From: Loxodes magnus
Taxonomy: Eukaryota > Ciliophora > Karyorelictea > Loxodida > Loxodidae
Direction of reading: 5' to 3'
Assembly (NCBI GenBank): GCA_946699065.1
Contig: CAMPDV010000874.1
Coordinates: 62,001-126,000, forward strand
Length of the DNA: 64,000 nucleotides
Shown here: positions 61,671-64,000 of the stretch, in pieces
Numbering within the stretch: position 1 is the first letter of the stretch
How the letters are laid out: the number at the start of each line of letters is the position of its first letter
Made by a program: the position numbers and the translations under genes
The notes under the pieces: generated by a model
Seen by the model: only the letters and a program-made list of their open reading frames with translations
Database searches by the model: none
Told to the model about the DNA's origin: nothing

Positions 61671-64000
61671 TTTTCAAAATACTTATTACTTCTCAAAGCA
61701 TACTCATGAAACTGAAATTCTTTCTTCTTTTCTTACTTTACTTCTTCACTTTTCAAAATACTTATTACTTCTCAAAGCATACTCATGAAACTGAAACTCA
61801 ATCTTCTTTTCTTACTTTACTCTTTCAACATTTCTAAATACTTATTACTTCTCAAAGCATACTCATGAAACTGAAATTCTTTCTTCTTTTCTTACTTAAC
61901 TTCTTCACTTTTCAAAAATACTTATTACTTCTCAAAGCATACTCCTTAAAACTGATATTCTATCTTCTTTTCTTACTTTACTCTTTCAACATTTCTAAAT
62001 ACTTATTACTTCTCAAAGCATACTCATGAAACTGAAATTCTTTCTTCTTTTCTTACTTTACTTCTTCACTTTTCAAAAATACTTATTACTTCTCAAAGCA
62101 TACTCATGAAACTGAAATTCTTTCTTCTTTTCTTACTTTACTTCTTCACTTTTCAAAAATATATATTACTTCTCAAAGCATACTCATGAAACTGAAATTC
62201 AATCTTCTTTTCTTACTTTACTTCTTCACTTTTCAAAAATACATATTACTTCTCAAAGCATACTCATGAAACTGAAATTCTTTCTTCTTTTCTTACTTTA
62301 CTTCTTCACTTTTCAAAAATACTTATTACTTCTCAAAGCATACTCATGAAACTGAAATTCTTTCTTCTTTTCTTACTTTACTTCTTGACTTTTCAAAAAT
62401 TCATAATACTTCTCAAAGCATACTCCTTAAAACTGAAATACTTTCTTCTTTTCTTACTTTACTTCTTAACTTTTCAAAATACTTATTACTTCTCAAAACA
62501 TACTCATGAAACTGAAACTCTATCTTCTTTTCTTACTTTACTTCTTCACTTTTCAAAAATATATATTACTTCTCAAAGCATACTCATGAAACTGAAATTC
62601 TTTCTTCTTTTCTTACTTTACTTCTTCACTTTTCAAAAATATATATTACTTCTCAAAACATACTCATAAAACTGAAATTCTTTCTTCTTTTCTTACTTTA
62701 CTTCTTCACTTTTCAAAAATATATATTACTTCTCAAAGCATACTCATGAAACTGAAATTCAATCTTCTTTTCTTACTTTACTTCTTCACTTTTCAAAATA
62801 CTTATTACTTCTCAAAGCATACTCATGAAACTGAAATTCTTTCTTCTTTTCTTACTTTACTTCTTCACTTTTCAAAAATACTTATTACTTCTCAAAGCAT
62901 ACTCCTTAAAACTGAAATTCAATCTTCTTTTCTTACTTTACTTCTTCACTTTTCAAAAATACATATTACTTCTCAAAGCATACTCATGAAACTGAAATTC
63001 TTTCTTCTTTTCTTACTTTACTTCTTCACTTTTCAAAAATACTTATTACTTCTCAAAGCATACTCATGAAACTGAAATTCTTTCTTCTTTTCTTACTTTA
63101 TTCTTCACTTTTCAAAAATACTTATTACTTATCAAAGCATACTCCTTTAAACTGAAATTCTATAATCTTTTCTTACTTTACTTCTTCACTTTTCAAAATA
63201 CTTATTACTTCTCAAAACATACTCATAAAACTGAAATTCTTTCTTCTTTTCTTACTTTACTTCTTCACTTTGACAAATATTTATTACTTCTCAAAGCATA
63301 CTCCTTAAAACTGATATTCTTTCTTCTTTTCTTACTTTACTTCTTCACTTTTCAAAATACTTATTACTTCTCAAAGCATACTCATGAAACTGAAATTCTT
63401 TCTTCTTTTCTTACTTTACTTCTTCACTTTTCAAAATTACTTATTACTTCTCAAAGCATACTCCTTAAAACTGAAATTCAATCTTCTTTTCTTACTTTAC
63501 TTCTTCACTTTTCAAAAATATATATTTCTTATCAAAGCATACTCATGAAACTGAAATTCTTTCTTCTTTTCTTACTTTACTTCTTCACTTTTCAAAAATA
63601 CTTATTACTTCTCAAAGCATACTCATGAAACTGAATTTCTTTCTTCTTTTCTTACTTTATTCTTCACTTTTCAAAAATATATATTACTTCTCAAAACATA
63701 CTCATGAAACTGAAACTCTACCTTCTTTTCTTACTTTACTTCTTCACTTTTCAAAAATATATATTACTTCTCAAAGCATACTCATGAAACTGAAATTCTT
63801 TCTTCTTTTCTTACTTTACTTCTTCACTTTTCAAAAATACTTATTACTTCTCAAAGCATACTCATGAAACTGAAACTCTACCTTCTATTCTTACTTTACT
63901 TCTTCACTTTTCAAAATACTTATTACTTCTCAAAGCATACTCATGAAACTGAAATTCAATCTTCTTTTCTTACTTTACTTCTTCACTTTTCAAAAATACT
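61671..64000 (+). repeat. Satellite, mixed tail
   Basis: About 29 monomers, largely consensus-like, with scattered variants: TTCTTGACTTTTC near 62383, GAAATACTTTC near 62437, GACAAATATTTATT at 63272 and CAAAATTAC near 63433. About 63520-63760 resembles 42570-42790 (ATATATTTCTTATC, then GAATTTCTTTC). No offset repeat was found inside it, and the array continues past the window end. Confidence 0.82.

Larger units (their letters stand above)
1..64000 (+). repeat. Satellite DNA array, 80-bp monomer, spans entire window
   Basis: The same unit of about 80 bp repeats without interruption from the first to the last base, about 800 times (64,000 divided by about 79.8). Every monomer keeps the blocks CTCAAAGCATACTC, AAACTGAAA, TTACTTTACTTCTTCAC and CTTATTACTT with small variants. 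Length variants are simple: minus 1 where AAAAATA becomes AAAATA or CTAAATA, or TTTACTTC becomes TTTATTC; plus 1 where TCATGAAAC becomes TCCTTAAAAC; minus 4 in one lineage. All copies are in the same orientation and both ends of the window lie inside the array. Known: long homogeneous arrays with higher-order structure are typical of eukaryotic centromeric and pericentromeric heterochromatin. Inferred: this is such a region. The monomer is not alpha satellite (171 bp), not a 170-180 bp plant centromere repeat, and carries no CENP-B box that I can see. Species not identified. Confidence 0.98.

Noticed and set aside
1-64000. CRISPR array (regular direct repeats)
   Set aside because: There are no unique spacers: the whole 80 bp is repeated and variants are shared point changes. 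No leader or cas gene is present.
1-64000. Bacterial or phage origin of the sequence
   Set aside because: Sixty-four kilobases with no gene and nested HORs is not a prokaryotic pattern. No ribosome-binding-site plus coding arrangement is seen.
1-64000. Telomeric or subtelomeric repeats
   Set aside because: No TTAGGG, TTTAGGG, TTAGG or similar short G-rich repeat occurs on either strand. The C-rich strand bias is from isolated C in T-rich runs.
1-64000. CENP-B box
   Set aside because: The box core needs TTCG and CGGG. CGGG never appears, and TTCG occurs only in the nine TTTTCGAAAA copies without the rest of the motif.
1-64000. Embedded transposable element, tRNA or rRNA fragment
   Set aside because: No break in the 80-bp periodicity long enough to hold one was found. 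All indels seen are 1 to 4 bp or whole monomers.
1-64000. Intron with long polypyrimidine tract and splice sites
   Set aside because: Pyrimidine runs followed by CAAAAATA or CTAAATA occur in every monomer, and there is no exon-like unique sequence to splice to.
1-64000. TATA-box or bacterial -10 promoters at AAAAATATATATT
   Set aside because: This is one of several variants of the spacer at monomer positions 62-75, repeated many times with no gene downstream. Promoter activity cannot be inferred.

Overview
The whole 64 kb window is one uninterrupted tandem array of an AT-rich satellite DNA. The basic unit is 80 bp, with natural variants of about 77 to 81 bp, and roughly 800 copies fit in the window. 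Every copy I read lies head to tail in the same orientation. The array runs off both ends of the window, so its true size is larger. I found no protein-coding gene, RNA gene, transposon, telomere repeat or CRISPR array. The many forward open frames rich in Leu, Phe, Tyr, Ser and Lys are by-products of the repeat and are not annotated as genes.

An array of this size, with one short monomer and several levels of higher-order repeat (HOR), points to a eukaryotic nuclear genome and to centromeric, pericentromeric or other constitutive heterochromatin. I do not recognise the monomer as a named satellite family and cannot name the species. The consensus has about 26% G+C. The plus strand is about two-thirds pyrimidine, with 18 C and only 3 G per monomer.

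Layout by HOR domain, from internal offsets between shared variants: (1) about 1-3118, a 1275-bp HOR containing a nested 239-bp trimer; (2) about 3119-14080, a 2.48-3.19 kb HOR whose length differs by whole-monomer duplications, including an 875-bp tandem copy; (3) about 14081-17360, a mosaic of types 1 and 2; (4) about 17360-33800, a large duplication (17.36-24 kb against 27.1-33.3 kb) with a type 2 block between the copies, plus internal 1355-bp, 877-bp, 477-bp and 159-bp repeats; (5) about 33.9-36.06 kb, mostly consensus-like monomers; (6) about 36.06-38.69 kb, a 1520-bp HOR split as 960+560; (7) about 38.7-45.9 kb, a 2156-bp HOR marked by a TTTGACAAAT variant; (8) about 45.9-58.2 kb, a patchwork of 1282-, 1361-, 1440- and 400-bp repeats and a 6319-bp displaced copy; (9) about 58.5-61.7 kb, a 1681-bp HOR; (10) about 61.7-64 kb, a mixed tail.

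No genes work together here. What the window records is how a satellite array evolves: rare private variants (a 4-bp deletion, a T7 run, GCATGC, CACTGC, GACAAAT, the single CpG) recur at exact multiples of the HOR lengths and let the order of duplications be partly traced. Domain boundaries were found by eye and are good to about one monomer unless a marker position is given.
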